In this document: positions 35,956 through 48,352 of the stretch, piece by piece
How the letters are laid out: every line of letters begins with the position of its first letter
Position numbering within the stretch: the first letter of the stretch is position 1
Assembly (NCBI RefSeq): GCF_041381155.1
Contig: NC_091140.1
Coordinates: forward strand, 22,224,864 to 22,288,863
Length of the DNA stretch: 64,000 nt
From: Argopecten irradians
Lineage: Eukaryota; Mollusca; Bivalvia; Pectinida; Pectinidae
Direction: 5' to 3'
Notes under the pieces: model-generated
Seen by the model: only the letters and a program-made list of their open reading frames with translations
The model's database searches: none
What the model was told of the DNA's origin: nothing
Translations under genes and position numbers: made by a program

Positions 35956-38900
35956 TCTTGCATACCTGTTTTGTTGTCACCTGTCTTATGCTGCAAATCC
36001 CCATAGTCTTTACCCCATAGCTGTAGAAGTATGTACTAGTAATACAGATAAATGTATATACTGAAAAATGGAATAAGCATTACATAGGTTTAGATATAAC
36101 AGGAAGGTGAAGGTCATTCACAGCAGCTACAGAGGACCTGTTGAGGTCACCAGCTTCGGGCATCAAGGTGAGCTCAAGGTCAATAAGCAAGGTCATGGTC
36201 ATTCAGAAAGGTCATGAATAATAAGTAAAGTCATGATCATTAAGAAGGTCATGGTCAATAAGTAAGGTTATGGTCATTAAGCAAGGTCATGGTCATTAAG
36301 TAAGGTCATGGTTATTAAGAAAGGTCATGGTCATTAAGCAAGGTCAAACCCTGGCTATCAGGCTGCCAGTTGAGAAATGTCAATAGAAAAGATTTGTGTT
36401 GTTGCCCGGATCATGCAACTGGTCACGGTTTCAATGTCACAAAGGTTAATTTGGAAATCAAAGATTACACCAAAAATTGCATCAAAGATTGCATATATCA
36501 ATGAAGAAATATAACAGCTCCAGATGTATCACCCTTTAAAGCACAAAATGCGAGTGGCCTTGATTCTGAAAAATGAAGAATTGTATTTAAATTGTTATTT
36601 TATTGTAAGTTCTTAATAGTTGAGTGATTGTGTGCCATTTAATTTTATTTTAAGATCTGACACATTTCTGAATGAAAGTTACTTTTGTGTTGAGTGGTTG
36701 AACAAGTATTTTGGATGCATTGGATGCAAGATTTTAATGTAATGTGTGTGTAATGTCTGTAGAAGCCCTTGTAAGTATTGGATAGGACTTCAGATACAGT
36801 TGTTTGTACACATCCCACTAGAGAATATTGTTATTATGCTTTACTCCATGGTTTGATTTTCTGCAGTTGCAGGTTAAGATTATTGAACAAAGTTAAACAC
36901 TACATGGATTTCTTAACTTGTATTTTAAAAGATGACATTCTGGGAAATAGATTTACATTTCTACTCGCAATCTGTCGTAGTATTGTGGGAATACTACATG
37001 TAGTTTAAAAACTACACAGAGCTTGTTAATATATGGAAAATTGTGAATAGAATGTTTGCATATCATGTATATTTATTAGGAATAATTTACATGTTGTTTT
37101 GCATATTGTCTTAAAAGTGCTTATTGATGTTGTTATCTAGGCATCACATTGAAGTCATTGAAGTGTAAGAAGTCTTCATTAGGAAGCTCGACTCGCATTA
37201 TAATTCTGTAGACATGCTCGCAGATTCACACCTTGTCAACTCTGTTACCTCTATCTACAGTTATTGTCACAATAACCTATTTAATTTTTATACCAGAGTC
37301 CGATAAATTTCTTCAAAGTCTTGCTCAAGTTTTGATATGGTACCAACATGTTACATGTTATTGATATTTGGAATATATTTTAATACCTTTCGTAGTTGTA
37401 GATTTGTTTCTTATTTGATTATAGGATAAAAGCACTGATATATTGTTGACACTTCATTCCTTCACATATTAACTTTTAATAAGCATCATGTGATTTACAA
37501 GATGAAAGAACTTAGTCATTAGTCAATGTACAGTCCGGGATGAATCTGTCTCCATATTGTGTAATGTTTATCAATCATCTATGACACTGTTATTATAATA
37601 TTGTGTGAATCATCTCATGTTCATACATGTACAAGATTTATATGAGCCTGGCATTTCTATGTAAATGCATATATGCTGTATATATCCATGTGAATTTATC
37701 TGTCAATATTGTCATGGTCATTCTGAAAAAGGACATGTTCTCTGGTGGTCTGTCTGTGATAGTATCAAATGATATTGTAGATGTTGAAGTCAGACGTTCC
37801 AGTAGTTTAAATTTAAAACCAGTTTAGCTTTGAACATTAAAACTTTCCTTTGTATTGTTTAGATTTAATTTACTTATTACCTGTGGATCTGTATAGCTAG
37901 TTATTTTTGTGGTCTAAATTTTTGCGGTTTTGATCTAAACAGAGAAAATCAAATTTTCGGGAATCAAAATTCCACAATTTGGCTACAAGATATAATAGCA
38001 GACTCAAGTTTAGCACTGCACTATGCTACAAGTGTGGTATAGCATAGTGTAATCAAAAATGGTCTCCAATGATGGCTACAAGACTGCATATACAAGTGTA
38101 TCATTCACCAGATTTAATTTTCGCAACTATGCAAAATTGTGAAAATATTGTCCCTACAAAAAGAAGTAGCTATAGGTTATTTTCTTAGTCTATTCATCAT
38201 TACAAACTACAATGAAATTGTATCATATAAGTATGGCTGGCCATCTCTGTCAACATTAATATGTACATGTGTGTATACCACAATGTTTATCATACGAAAC
38301 AAGTCACACCAGTAATAGTTCACCATACAAGTGTGCTTTGCTGAGATAACACTATAACATCAACACAAATTACACTTCATATTCATGGGAATCCGTCCTT
38401 TGTAACTTCAAATATTGATATGATTTTAAGCATTGCTATACACACACATTACTAGACATAAACTTGATACAAGGTATATACTGCATTGCACTGTCACCCA
38501 GAACACACCCTAACTTCACACATACAACACATGACATACTTTGGAGGCTTATCTTGAATGATCTTAGCAATACATAGAAAGTTATTTTATACAATAACAC
38601 GAACACACAAGACAAATTAAACTGATTTCATGGAAGTTTATTAATTTCACATTATAAATTTTGGCATTTCTTAGGGGCTACTCTGTAAGTTATTTAGGAT
38701 ATAAAGAATCACTTTAGCAATTAAAATAGATCTGAATACCCCAATGCACCAGGGGAATTCCCTAAGATGTGGGGTTGTTAATTCTAAAAATATGTATGTC
38801 CGAATTGGGGGATAAAATTCAAATATGTTGAATTATAAGGCCAGCCGGTGAATCATCCTTTTCCAGAGAAAACTTCATGTTTTTCACCCACAAAAAATGA

Positions 38901-39389
38901 CATCACATTTGGTTCGGTTAGATTCTTCTTTTTCTCTGTATCACTGTCACATAGGTGACAAATCAGTTTATTTCAGTAACTTTTCATTGTAAAAATCACT
39001 TATTTTGTTACATCATTTGACTAATTTGAGACATTATTTTTACTCCTAGACCTACATCATGCCTGTAAGACATTGTAACTACAGCTTTATTGTCCTTCTC
39101 CTTCAGTAGAGCTCCATGTGAAGGACGGGCAGGTTACCTTTAGAATATTGCCTGTTATAACTGGACACTTAGAATTCAATAAAACTGCATTTCCTACAGA
39201 ATGTTGACTTTGTTGTTCTATGTTATGAGCGAGAGATATGCTGCCCAATCTAGATATGTAGATTAAAGAGAATTTAGCTTTTTGGCTTTAGAAGCTCACC
39301 TTATCCTGTGGTACGAAATATGTTGTCTGGTATTAACTTCCACATAAAACATCATTTTTCACACAAAAGGAAATAAATATATATCTCAA
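35956..39389. other. CFAP97 3' UTR and intergenic DNA; no further gene seen
   Basis: Sequence after the CFAP97 stop. It includes a cluster of AGGTCA-containing repeats (36110-36350, listed separately). The transcript end is not certain; an AATAAA occurs near 39178. Short open frames at 36.8-37.8 kb show no family similarity. Confidence 0.5.
36110..36350. repeat. Short tandem repeat with AGGTCATGGTCATTAAG unit
   Basis: About ten imperfect copies of a 18-22-bp unit with core AGGTCATGGTCATTAAG lie just downstream of the CFAP97 stop codon. Each contains AGGTCA, the half-site bound by many nuclear receptors. Whether this matters or is just the motif of a minisatellite is unknown. Confidence 0.75.
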
Positions 39390-40448
39390 AAAAGTCCATA
39401 CCTGGTATGTTTGTCTGTAGCATACATGGATAAAAGATTACCGAATTTGTTTAAATGGGTTAACTAGACATTCATTGAAGGTACTGGATGTCAAAAACTT
39501 TAAAATCTTCAAATGACTGCTAAATTATTGGACATGCTAAATTGGATGGCTACCAGTTGTGTTGAAATAAATTGACCTAACCTTGATTCAAGGTTTCTCG
39601 ACTCAAATATGTTAAATATTCTAGAACCATGATATTTGGCCTGTGTAGTAGCATAGTAGGATGAAGGACTATCCATTCAACACTATTGATAAAGTATTCT
39701 GAAATGGTTACAGATTTCATCTAAATAACCAAGGGTCTTAGGAACTGATAGTCAGCCTTGGATGATGGGCTTCCTTTTTAGGTCAGGATGACCTATAATG
39801 ATCATGTTCCATACGTCTTCGTCCCTCATAAAGCCCAAGGTACTGATATTTGGCCTGTAGCATGCTGGGATGAAGGGCTACCAAGGTTGTTCAAATTAAT
39901 GACCCTGACTTTCATTATTCAATGTCACAGGGGTCAAAGAGGCTAAAATGTATGTGAATAATTAAGAGGCCTAGAGATCTCATATAGGGCCTGTCGAATA
40001 CTGGGATAAAAGACAACCAAATAAGTGATCTTAACCGCCATTCAAGGTCACTTAAGTTAAATAGGTTACAAATCTTCTGAATGACTTTTTGTGAATAACT
40101 AGGAGGCATAGAGACCTCATATTGGGCATGTAGCATGCTGGGATGAAAGACCTTTAATTGCCTCCATTCAAGGTCACAAGGGTCAAATAGGCTTAAATCT
40201 TTAAATTACTTGTTAATGATTAAAACACCTAGAGTATTGATTTTGGGCCTGTAGCAAACTAGGATCAAGAGATATAAAATTTGTTAAAATGAATGACCTT
40301 GACCTACTTTGAAAGTCAAAGTCATCAACTATATCAGAAATTTACTGCTTCAACTAAGGAATTCCTTGTATCGTCACTACTGTATGTTGTGACTATGTTG
40401 TTTTGTACCAAGAGTCATCTGACCGTTCAGGCCCTTGAGGCTCTTGTT
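39390..40448 (+). mobile_element. Helentron/pearl-like element with a third type of tandem unit
   Basis: Degenerate units with the words TAGCATGCTGGGATGAAAGAC, CATTCAAGGTCAC and GGGTCAAATAGG recur at intervals of roughly 120-200 bp. The right end reads CATCTGACCGTTCAGGCCC, TTGAGG, CTCTTGTT, which is the same terminal module as the elements ending at 12472 and 55510. The 5' end is not clear, so the start is approximate. Confidence 0.5.
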
Positions 40449-40886
40449 ATTTTTTTCAAGTCAGTTTACTAGAATACCCTCTCTGCAGGTGCTCTCCTCT
40501 AGACCCCTTGCTCTGTGAACAACTAGAGATACCTAGTGGCCCCTTTGATCTTTTGTGATGTATCAAGGGGGTGAACCTTGTAATCTGTTCACCAGTATGA
40601 ACAAATAGCCCATTGCTATCGGCAGTGTTGCTGTCCTTGTGACCCAAGAGAAGACAATACATGCCAGTTGCTGCTATCTAAAAACTTGGGAATAAACTAA
40701 AAATCTAAAGTCTCTGAGTAGTTTTAATGATTATGTGTTGAACTAACTCGTATCTCCTTTAACTCGCGAGAAGAAACTAGTAATGTTTTGTTATGTTGAC
40801 AGATAAATTAAGCTACACAACCATGGCTCTCCATGCACGTAATGGTTCCTTGCTCTAGACATAGGGTTAAAGTTTTGACTCTTCCT
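40449..40886. other. Intergenic DNA, nothing recognised
   Basis: No coding exon, RNA gene or known repeat end recognised between the Helentron-like element and the first 9-bp-target MITE. Confidence 0.5.
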
Positions 40887-41219
40887 CCGGGTGGCCATCC
40901 TCGATACTCCAGGGGTTTGATCACTTACGATCTCTACACCCCTGGACTATCTCATAGTTAAATGAAGGCAGCTCAGGTGAACAGATCTGAACCAATCACA
41001 GACCTACTAAGATTTCCTTTGAAGACTACAGAGAGAGCGACACCCAACTTCAAAGCCACGCAGTCAACCACAGTGTACCGTTATACGGCTCTTTTGTTTT
41101 AAATCAAAGGACTTACTACCTGTTCTGTTCTGTTGCCTCCACTTTTACTACGAGATAGTCCAGGGGTGTAGAGATTGTAAGTGATCGGAACCCCTGGAGT
41201 ATCGAGGATGCCTGGTGGC
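40887..41219. mobile_element. MITE family M9, copy 1 (40896-41210) with 9-bp target duplication
   Basis: The element starts CATCCTCGATACTCCAGGGG and ends CCCCTGGAGTATCGAGGATG, with inverted repeats of about 60 bp. The outer 9 bp are CCGGGTGGC at 40887-40895 and CCTGGTGGC at 41211-41219, one mismatch. The inside includes GAAGGCAGCTCAGG and CAAAGCCACGCAGTCAACCA, shared with the other copies. Nine-bp targets suit Mutator-like elements. It codes for nothing. Confidence 0.85.
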
Positions 41220-41962
41220 AGGGATGAACTATTGACCCATTGCCCTATATGGCTGGGTGAACTATTTATGCCATGGTCCAGGTAACTGGCATTTGACATT
41301 TTCCTTCGAATAGTGAAGTGAACTATCGACCCTTTCCTTGGGATGGCTTGGGTGAACCTTTTGAAATGTTGAAAGTTGAATAGCTCGAATAAACTATAGT
41401 AATGTCATACTTTGGGATAAAAAAGTGCTATGTACAATTAAATGTAATTGCACTTGTAATTCCATGTATCATGAATCATCATGAAATTTCCAGGCATTGT
41501 TGTGAACTTTTGTCTTATAGCTATTCCTACGTATAGCTATTCCTTGCTCTCTGAATTGCAGCTCCCATGGCAATTTTCGATTTTTTGGACAGTGTGAACA
41601 AGTGGCACCTCGCTCTCTGGTTGGTCTGAGTGAAATATACCATCAATCCCATTATCTTTAGACCACCTGCTCCGTAAGTAACTGTAGAATGAGCAAGCAA
41701 CATGGTGTCCTCTGAGACTTCGGTGAACTAGCAACCTTGTGTTATCTTGAAAGATAGGATGAACTAAAAGTGCATCGGCTCTTTAGACAACTAACTCTAA
41801 TGGATAGTGTATAAATTGGAAAAGCAAAGTCGACACCATTGTTTGCAAAATTTGGACTTCAAGGATCACGCGTTCTGTATATCCGGGATAAACTGAAGCG
41901 AGCCCTTTCTCCCTGAACTGTTGGGATGACAGCTTCTGGAGGTACTAGAACACTGGACACAG
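41220..41962. other. Intergenic DNA between MITE and LINE, nothing recognised
   Basis: No gene seen. Words such as GGATGAACTA and GGGTGAACT recur loosely, which suggests an old degenerate tandem repeat. Confidence 0.4.
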
Positions 41963-43225
41963 ACCCTTGACAACAACAACAACATTGATGTTATTTATTT
42001 GGATTTTAGTAAAGTCTTTGACAAAGTGTCCCATAGACTCATCATACACAAATTAAAATCCTATGGAATTGGAAGCAAAATTCTGTCATGGATACAACAA
42101 TTTCTGTCGGGACTACAACAAAGGGTTACTATAAATGGAACAAACTTCAAAACCAAAAAAGTAAAGAGCGGTGCACCTCAAGGAAGTGTACTCGGGCCCA
42201 TACTATTTCTAATTTATGTCAACGACATCCCAGAGGTAGTGAATTGTGTTACCAAACTATTTGCGGATGATACCAAATTGTATTAAAAAATCAACACATT
42301 ACAGAACTGTGAAGAGCTGCAGAGAAATATTGACACGATCTCAGATTAGACTGACCTCTGGTTAATGAAGCTAAATAAAGAAAAATGCAAGCATATGGAA
42401 ATTGGCAATATCCCCATTAACAGACAATATACCATAAAGGACGGTGACAACAGAATACGACTTGGGAAAACCAACAGTGAGAAAGATCTGGGAGTCACAA
42501 TAGATAATACCCTGAAATTTACAAATCAAGTGAACAAAGCTTCATCAAAGGGAAACCAAATCATGGGTATCATATTTAGAACATTCACATATCTTGACAA
42601 CCAAACCTTTAAAACACTGTAGAAGACTCTGGTTAGACCTCATTTGGAATACTGTTCTGTCGTCTGGTCTCCCTGGATAAAAAAAGAGGTACACAAAGAC
42701 TCGTTAACCTTAAAGATCTCTCCTATCCAGACCGATTGAAGACCCTGGGTATCCCAACACTTGAATATAGAAGACTGAGGGCCGATATGGTGGAGACCTT
42801 TAAAATAATCAACAAAATCGATATTGTTACCAGTGAGAACATGTGTACTCCAATTAGACACACAGGTACAAGAGATCATAACAAAAAAATCTACAAGAAA
42901 CATTTTCGTCTCAACTCAGCAAGAAATGTTTTCAGTAACAGGATAGTGGAGTCCTGCAATTATCTCCCTGTTGAAGTGGTCAATGCTGAGAACCTGAATA
43001 TTTCCCAAAAATAGACTAAACAAGCACTGGAAAAACCACGCCACGAAATTTTTACCATCAACCTAGGAAAGACAGTATATTATACATAAACCTAGGACAT
43101 ACTATTAAGGATTTTAAGCAATCACTTTAAATATTTTACCATTATTGTAAATATCACTATACATCTTTACAAGCCTTTTGTGGCTTCCCAATGATGTTGG
43201 ACTGATGAGAAACTGATGAGATGAG
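41963..43225 (+). pseudogene. 5'-truncated LINE (CR1/Jockey-like) reverse transcriptase, broken
   Basis: It reads IDVIYLDFSKVFDKVSH (first catalytic Asp), SYGIGSKILSWIQQFLSG, KSGAPQGSVLGPILFLIY, and FADDTKLY (the catalytic Asp pair), followed by a stop and then LMKLNKEKCKHMEIG, SEKDLGVTIDN, VRPHLEYCSVVWSPW and, in another frame, LGIPTLEYRRLRADM. These are in the normal order of the RT domain and its C-terminal thumb. The endonuclease and all 5' parts are missing, there are in-frame stops and at least one frame change. The 3' end is a short GATGAGAAACTGATGAGATG repeat tail, as in CR1/L2-type LINEs. Confidence 0.88.
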
Positions 43226-44017
43226 ATAGCTGCCTCTTGTTCCCTGAACAGTTGGAATACAGAAAAAATATTTCGTGTCCTTCAAGTTTCATTCTAAGTA
43301 AAAACGGCAGATTTTACCAAACTTGTGTATGTGTTTAGTCCTATTTAGGGCGTAGACGGTTTAGATGGTGGAGAAAAGTCGGAGTTAACCATCATTTTAA
43401 ATGCGATTACAATGCTCATATAGTGCGCATTATGTAAAGCATAACGCATCATTATGCATCTGTTAGTGTTATAACGCGAAAAACGTTTTAAAATCGTTGA
43501 AATGTACACGTCATATAATGCGGTGTTTTGGCACCAATTTTACATAAACGATATCAATTAACTTTAAAAGACACAAGTTAAAACAACTTATGAATTCATC
43601 TTCTTGCAAAGTAACTCTCGACAGAAACATATATTAAAGAGATTTGCTACTCTGCCAATTTTACGATTGGCAGAATACTTCTGTATGTGCTTAGGGTTTT
43701 AAGACATACTCTTGAATAGTTATTACAGGATAATAGCAGAAATATATATACATATATTATATATATTTCTGATAATAGCTTTGATACGTTACAAAAGTTC
43801 AGTAATTTTCAGAAGGTATGAGTACGATTTTGAAAAAAAAACAACTTACGTACTAATAATCAAAATGCACTTCCGATTTTGAATTGCTTATTTCCATGCT
43901 TATAAAATCATATTAATCGGGACTGATCATGATATGATGTTTAAAAACTTTGTATTGACGAAAAAATATCATCTTTAAACTAAAACAGACAAAAGTAGTT
44001 AGCCAAAGGAAATACAA
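43226..44017. other. Intergenic DNA left of the pogo-like transposon
   Basis: No gene seen. It contains a small perfect hairpin CTGCCAAT-TTTACG-ATTGGCAG near 43650-43672 and a TA-rich palindrome near 43742-43775. Confidence 0.5.
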
Positions 44018-44529
44018 TGTAGAGCATACTGGGGTATTATCGACCTCCGTGTATTATCGACCATTTTTCTGATTAAAACTTGATTTAAGTCTTAATGAGC
44101 GTTATCTTGTCATTCAATCGTTTTCATCACGTAGACCATTCCTTTCGGAATATCATGCTTTTTCCCTTACATTCCTGGGAGTCTTGAAACTACGATGAGG
44201 TCCGATTGATCGAAGTGTTTTGCAGCGCAATATTCAAAATAACGAACCGTTATAGGAGAATTTAAGAGGTAAGATAAAATCAAATATGCTTGTTTCAAAC
44301 TGTATTATCGTTTACAGCTTCAATTTTGTGTTCAATCAGTGATAACTGACAGGTATTTTTGAAATATTCAAAGAAAACATGGGCAGGTAGATCAGATACT
44401 AAAAAATAGAAGGGTCGATAATACCCTGACGAAATCACAATCTCCGTGTATTATCGACCGTTGGCTAGTGACACAGATTGTACTGCGCAACATATATATA
44501 CAATGTATTTACTACAGTTAGTATCCGGT

Positions 44530-44605
44530 GAACATTGGTGTAATGGTTAGCAAGGAATAGTTTTAGTAGGTCTCACGGAGGATTCAAATCACGCCGGTTA
44601 AATTT
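44530..44605 (+). other. tRNA-like stretch with A-box and B-box words inside the transposon
   Basis: TGGTGTAATGGTTAGCA is close to a tRNA A box and GGATTCAAATC, 40 bases later, to a B box; a T run follows. The acceptor and T stems do not pair well, so it is not a working tRNA. It may be a tRNA pseudogene or the head of a SINE. Confidence 0.3.
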
Positions 44606-45673
44606 TGTTTTTAATTTTCTTCCCTTTTTTCTCAAGGAGAGGTCCACTACAAATCCGAAACAAATTTTTAGTTTTAAAATTGGAATTGAGATTGATAATT
44701 TTGCAGAGACGTAAACTACAATGTATATATTTTAGCTTCAGTTTAATAATACATTTATTACCATCCTTTTCATTTAATTAAACAATGTTATTTTTTTAAT
44801 AATTCGGGTCATAATTATGATTCCCAGCATCGACCTAATAAATTATATTTATAAGGACACGGTAGTTGACGATCACTGCACCAGACGGATAACTAGCGAC
44901 ATCAAGTTGAGATTACATTAGGGGGCGTTTTTCCGTGTTGTAACCTCATGCTAGCCCATCAATTTATATTTTTGTGTCTTAATATCGTTTTCAAAGACTT
45001 GTTGTGCGGTGGTTTTCCCTGGATACTCCGGCTTCCGACAAACTGGCACGTCCTTAATGAAAAGGACATAAAACATTTAAAAAAAAACTCTTTTTTTTTG
45101 TAACGGGGCTCATCACAAGGTGGCCTTTGATTTATTGATATATGTGAAAACAATTACAGCTATAGAAATTTAAGATAAAGAATATATTCGTTTAATTACA
45201 ATTTTCCTTTAGTACAGTTAGTATAATAATTTGATACTGAACGTTCCAAAAAATTTTTTTAATAATTACAAACTGTTGTTTTGCCTTCGTGTTACATATT
45301 TATCAAGAACTTTGTCTGCATGTAGAATATAAAACTATTTATTTTACAACAATTGCGAAACAAGCTACACAGCTTAAATAAATCACTCTATTTGGATCGG
45401 ATGGAAGAGCGCGAGTGTGGTCTTACTGTGCGAGGAAACAAGAGTACCGGGGAAACCCACGTGATCGGACAGGTGACCTCTGACATGTCTGCATGTACAT
45501 GTACATGTACCAGTATACGAAATATGTTTAAATCTGTGAATTTGTTCGGATAGTTTGACTGATGTTGAGCGAATTAAGACAAAGAGATTTTGTGCATGTG
45601 TTTTACTGATAAAAATATTCAACGTTTTAGTTTAAATTTTACTTTTCAACTTTATTTTCTCTTTCTCTTAGAA

Positions 45674-48352
45674 ATGGCATCTCAACTCTCTGTGAAGAAG
45701 AAAAGGGTTCAATACTCGCCTGAAAATATGGCCTTAGCAATTGAAGCTGTAAGAAACGGGATGGGGAAATCAATGGCATCTAGGACATACTCTGTTCCTA
45801 AAACAACCCTTCTAGACAAGCTGACAAACAGGGTCCCTTTGGAACTAGCCCGAGATACTCTGGCCCTAACACCAGACTTAGACATTATGACAGATAGATG
45901 TCTGGTTTAGGGCCAGAGCGCAGTAGTACTCGAAAACCTGGAATAAGCCGACACCGTTTGGTATCGGGCCAGGTACTCTCCGATTCAGCTACTTACAAAA
46001 TATTACCACCGAGAATCGCCAATTACCTTGGTCTTTTCAACAAATGAATAATTTTATCTACTCATAGCCATCCATTTCATCACCATGCACGATCTATTGT
46101 GCCAACACAGTAGTTTCTTTTCCGCAACTTTAAATATCCCTCGTCATCGTCATCATTTTCTCGTAGCATGCAAATCATCTTTAATCTCGACGGATTGCTA
46201 TATTTGGGTAGATATGATATTCATTTGTTGAATAGACTAAGGTTAGTGGTGCTTCTCGGTGGTCAGTCTGAATCGGAGAGTACCTGCCCGATACCAAACG
46301 GTGTCGGCTTATTCCAGGTTTTCGATTACTACTGCGCTCTGGCCCTAAACCAGACATCTATCTGTCATAATGTTTAATAAGTCTGGTGTCAGGGCCAGAG
46401 TATCTCGGGCTACTTTGGAACCAACAAAACCTGGCCCGAAGCCTGTGTTAACGAAGGCAGAAGAGAGCACTCTGGTAAATTACGCCAACCTCATGGCGGA
46501 AATAGGGTATCCTATAACCAGGAAAGAACTGTGCTTTGAGGTTAAACGAATTATGGATCTGGATGGAAGGAAAACACCATTCAAAGACAACTTGCCTGGG
46601 TATGACTGGTACACGGCATTCATGAAACGCCACTCCGAGCTGTCGGAAAGAATTCCACAGGCACTTGGACACGAGCGCGCTGCAATTTCAATACCAATGG
46701 TACAGGCGTGGTAATGATGGCCTTTTTGTCTTTTTGGAAAAAGAAATTCAAAACTGGGAACTTCTTATTAAGAACCCAAGACGGTTATTCAACGCCGACG
46801 AGTCCGGGTTTCCTTTATGCATGAAGTCGGGCAAAGTTTTATCTCAAACAGGCGCAAAACATGTTTACCAAGTCGTGTCTAACAGCAAACAACAAATTAC
46901 TGTTATGGCACCTTGTATTCACTATTGCTCTCGGGGGATTACCGTTCGTCTCCAGTTTTAATTTGTAATCGCCGGGGACAACTGATTTTAGAGAGATACG
47001 GGGATATAAAGAGTTTCCCTTTCCCGAAGCAATATTATGCTCACTCCGGCTTAATAATTGGATTATTGGACAGTGTACTTTTCCTGAGCTTTCTGGTCCG
47101 TGTTCGAACAGATTTCGTTGAGGAAAATGAACATTGAAAAGTCTGTGATTCTGTCTTTGTGTACTGCCACATTACTCATATGACTGGGAAGCAGTCCCCC
47201 AAAGATTTAAGTAGGCTGAAAACATAATATTCTTTACTCTGCTTTTGCCAACCTCTACCCATGTAATGCAGGGCGTGATACAGACGTCTTTTCTCACCAA
47301 ATTAACTACATCCTTTGAAGGAAAAAGGAAATGTCAAGCAATGGCAAATGGATAATCTTGGAAAGGCTTTCACAAAGTATGACTTCCCAAAAGTCTTCAA
47401 GCAATCTTGGGAGACATGTGCCACACTTTCTAACGCCGCCCATGCGTTTAAGCGTTCAGGATTATTTCCCTTAACACCAGAAGGCATAGACCAAAGCAAA
47501 TTGGGTCCTTGCAAACTTATCTCCAAAGAAAAATTAGAAACCAAAGAAAGAGAAGCAGAAGAAACTGATGACGGGGATGCAGGTGCCAATGACATCAATT
47601 TGAGTGATGATAGGCCTAACGCTGTTGCCTTGTCTTGTCAGGCAAAACACTCAACCACAAACGACAAGGACTGTGACAAAGAGAACGTTATTGTTCAACG
47701 TGATATTGCAGAAACCACAAACAACAAGGACTGTGACAAAGAGAACGTTATTGTTCAACGTGTTATTGCCGATGTGCATGTTTCAGCCGTCGTTGGGAAT
47801 ATGACACGCAATGAGCATGCCGTATCTGCAGCGTTCCAAACGCTTGTGATTCCAGAAATTAAAACAGGAAAAAACAAGTCAAAGCGGAAAAAACTGCCAA
47901 AGGCTTTATCCGGACATGAGGCACTTGAAATGTTCAAGCAGAAAGAGGAAGAGAAAATTGAGGAGGAACGCAAAAAGAAAGAAAGGGCTGAAAAGAGAAT
48001 TGAAAACAAGCAAAAAAAGGAAGAAGAAAGAAAAGCTAAGCAAGAACGTGCAGAGGAACGAAAACGAATTAGAGAAGAAAAGGAACAAAGCAAAAGAGCA
48101 TTAAAGCGATCGTGCAAGAAGCTGTTCGACACGGATAGTGAGGAGGAGTTTCTTGAAGACTTCGAGTCCGACGCCGATTCACATTTCTGCCCTGGCTGTC
48201 AGTCGACCGGTGGAAGAGTGTCTGAATGGGTTGCATGTGTTACATGTAGTTTGTGGTGGCATATTCTGTGCAGCTCCGATATAACCTTGATCAATCTCCA
48301 TCGGGAGGCTGATATCGAGGCGTACAGGTTTACATGCGACTTCTGCAAATAA
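45674..48352 (+). pseudogene. Broken pogo/Jerky-type transposase (HTH_psq, DDE_1 remnants) with C-terminal PHD finger
   Basis: The start MASQLSVKKKRVQYSPENMA leads into an HTH_psq domain (AIEAVRNGMGKSMASRTYSVPKTTL). After the nested MITE come KPGPKPVLTKAEESTLV and YPITRKELC. A one-base frame change lies near 46,690-46,715, then DESGFPLCMKSGKVLSQTGAKH (first catalytic region of DDE_1). The middle of the catalytic domain (about 46,960-47,310) is scrambled, though HITHMT recalls the DGHxSH motif. From 47315 an open frame of 345 codons gives WQMDNLGKAFTKYDFPKVFK and GLFPLTPEGID, the standard end of these transposases. A Lys/Glu coiled coil and a Cys4-His-Cys3 PHD finger (CPGC, CVTC, HILC, CDFC) follow. 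A 57-60-bp tandem duplication around 47647-47760 repeats CDKENVIVQR. Confidence 0.88.
45837..46421. mobile_element. Palindromic MITE nested in the transposase, perfect 9-bp target duplication
   Basis: The element 45846-46412 (567 bp) begins TAGCCCGAGATACTCTGG and ends CCAGAGTATCTCGGGCTA. Arms of about 165 bp are near-identical inverted repeats around a unique centre. CTTTGGAAC flanks it on both sides (45837-45845 and 46413-46421). The transposase reading frame on the left and right is in register across one copy of the duplication, so the insertion came after the transposon was formed. Nine-bp targets suit Mutator-like elements. Confidence 0.9.

Noticed and set aside
44530-44605. A working tRNA gene inside the pogo-like transposon
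   Set aside because: A- and B-box words are present but acceptor and T stems do not pair; kept only as a low-confidence tRNA-like stretch.
45353-45553. Open frame left of the transposase start
   Set aside because: No similarity to transposase N-termini and no conserved motif; it lies in the element's untranslated part.
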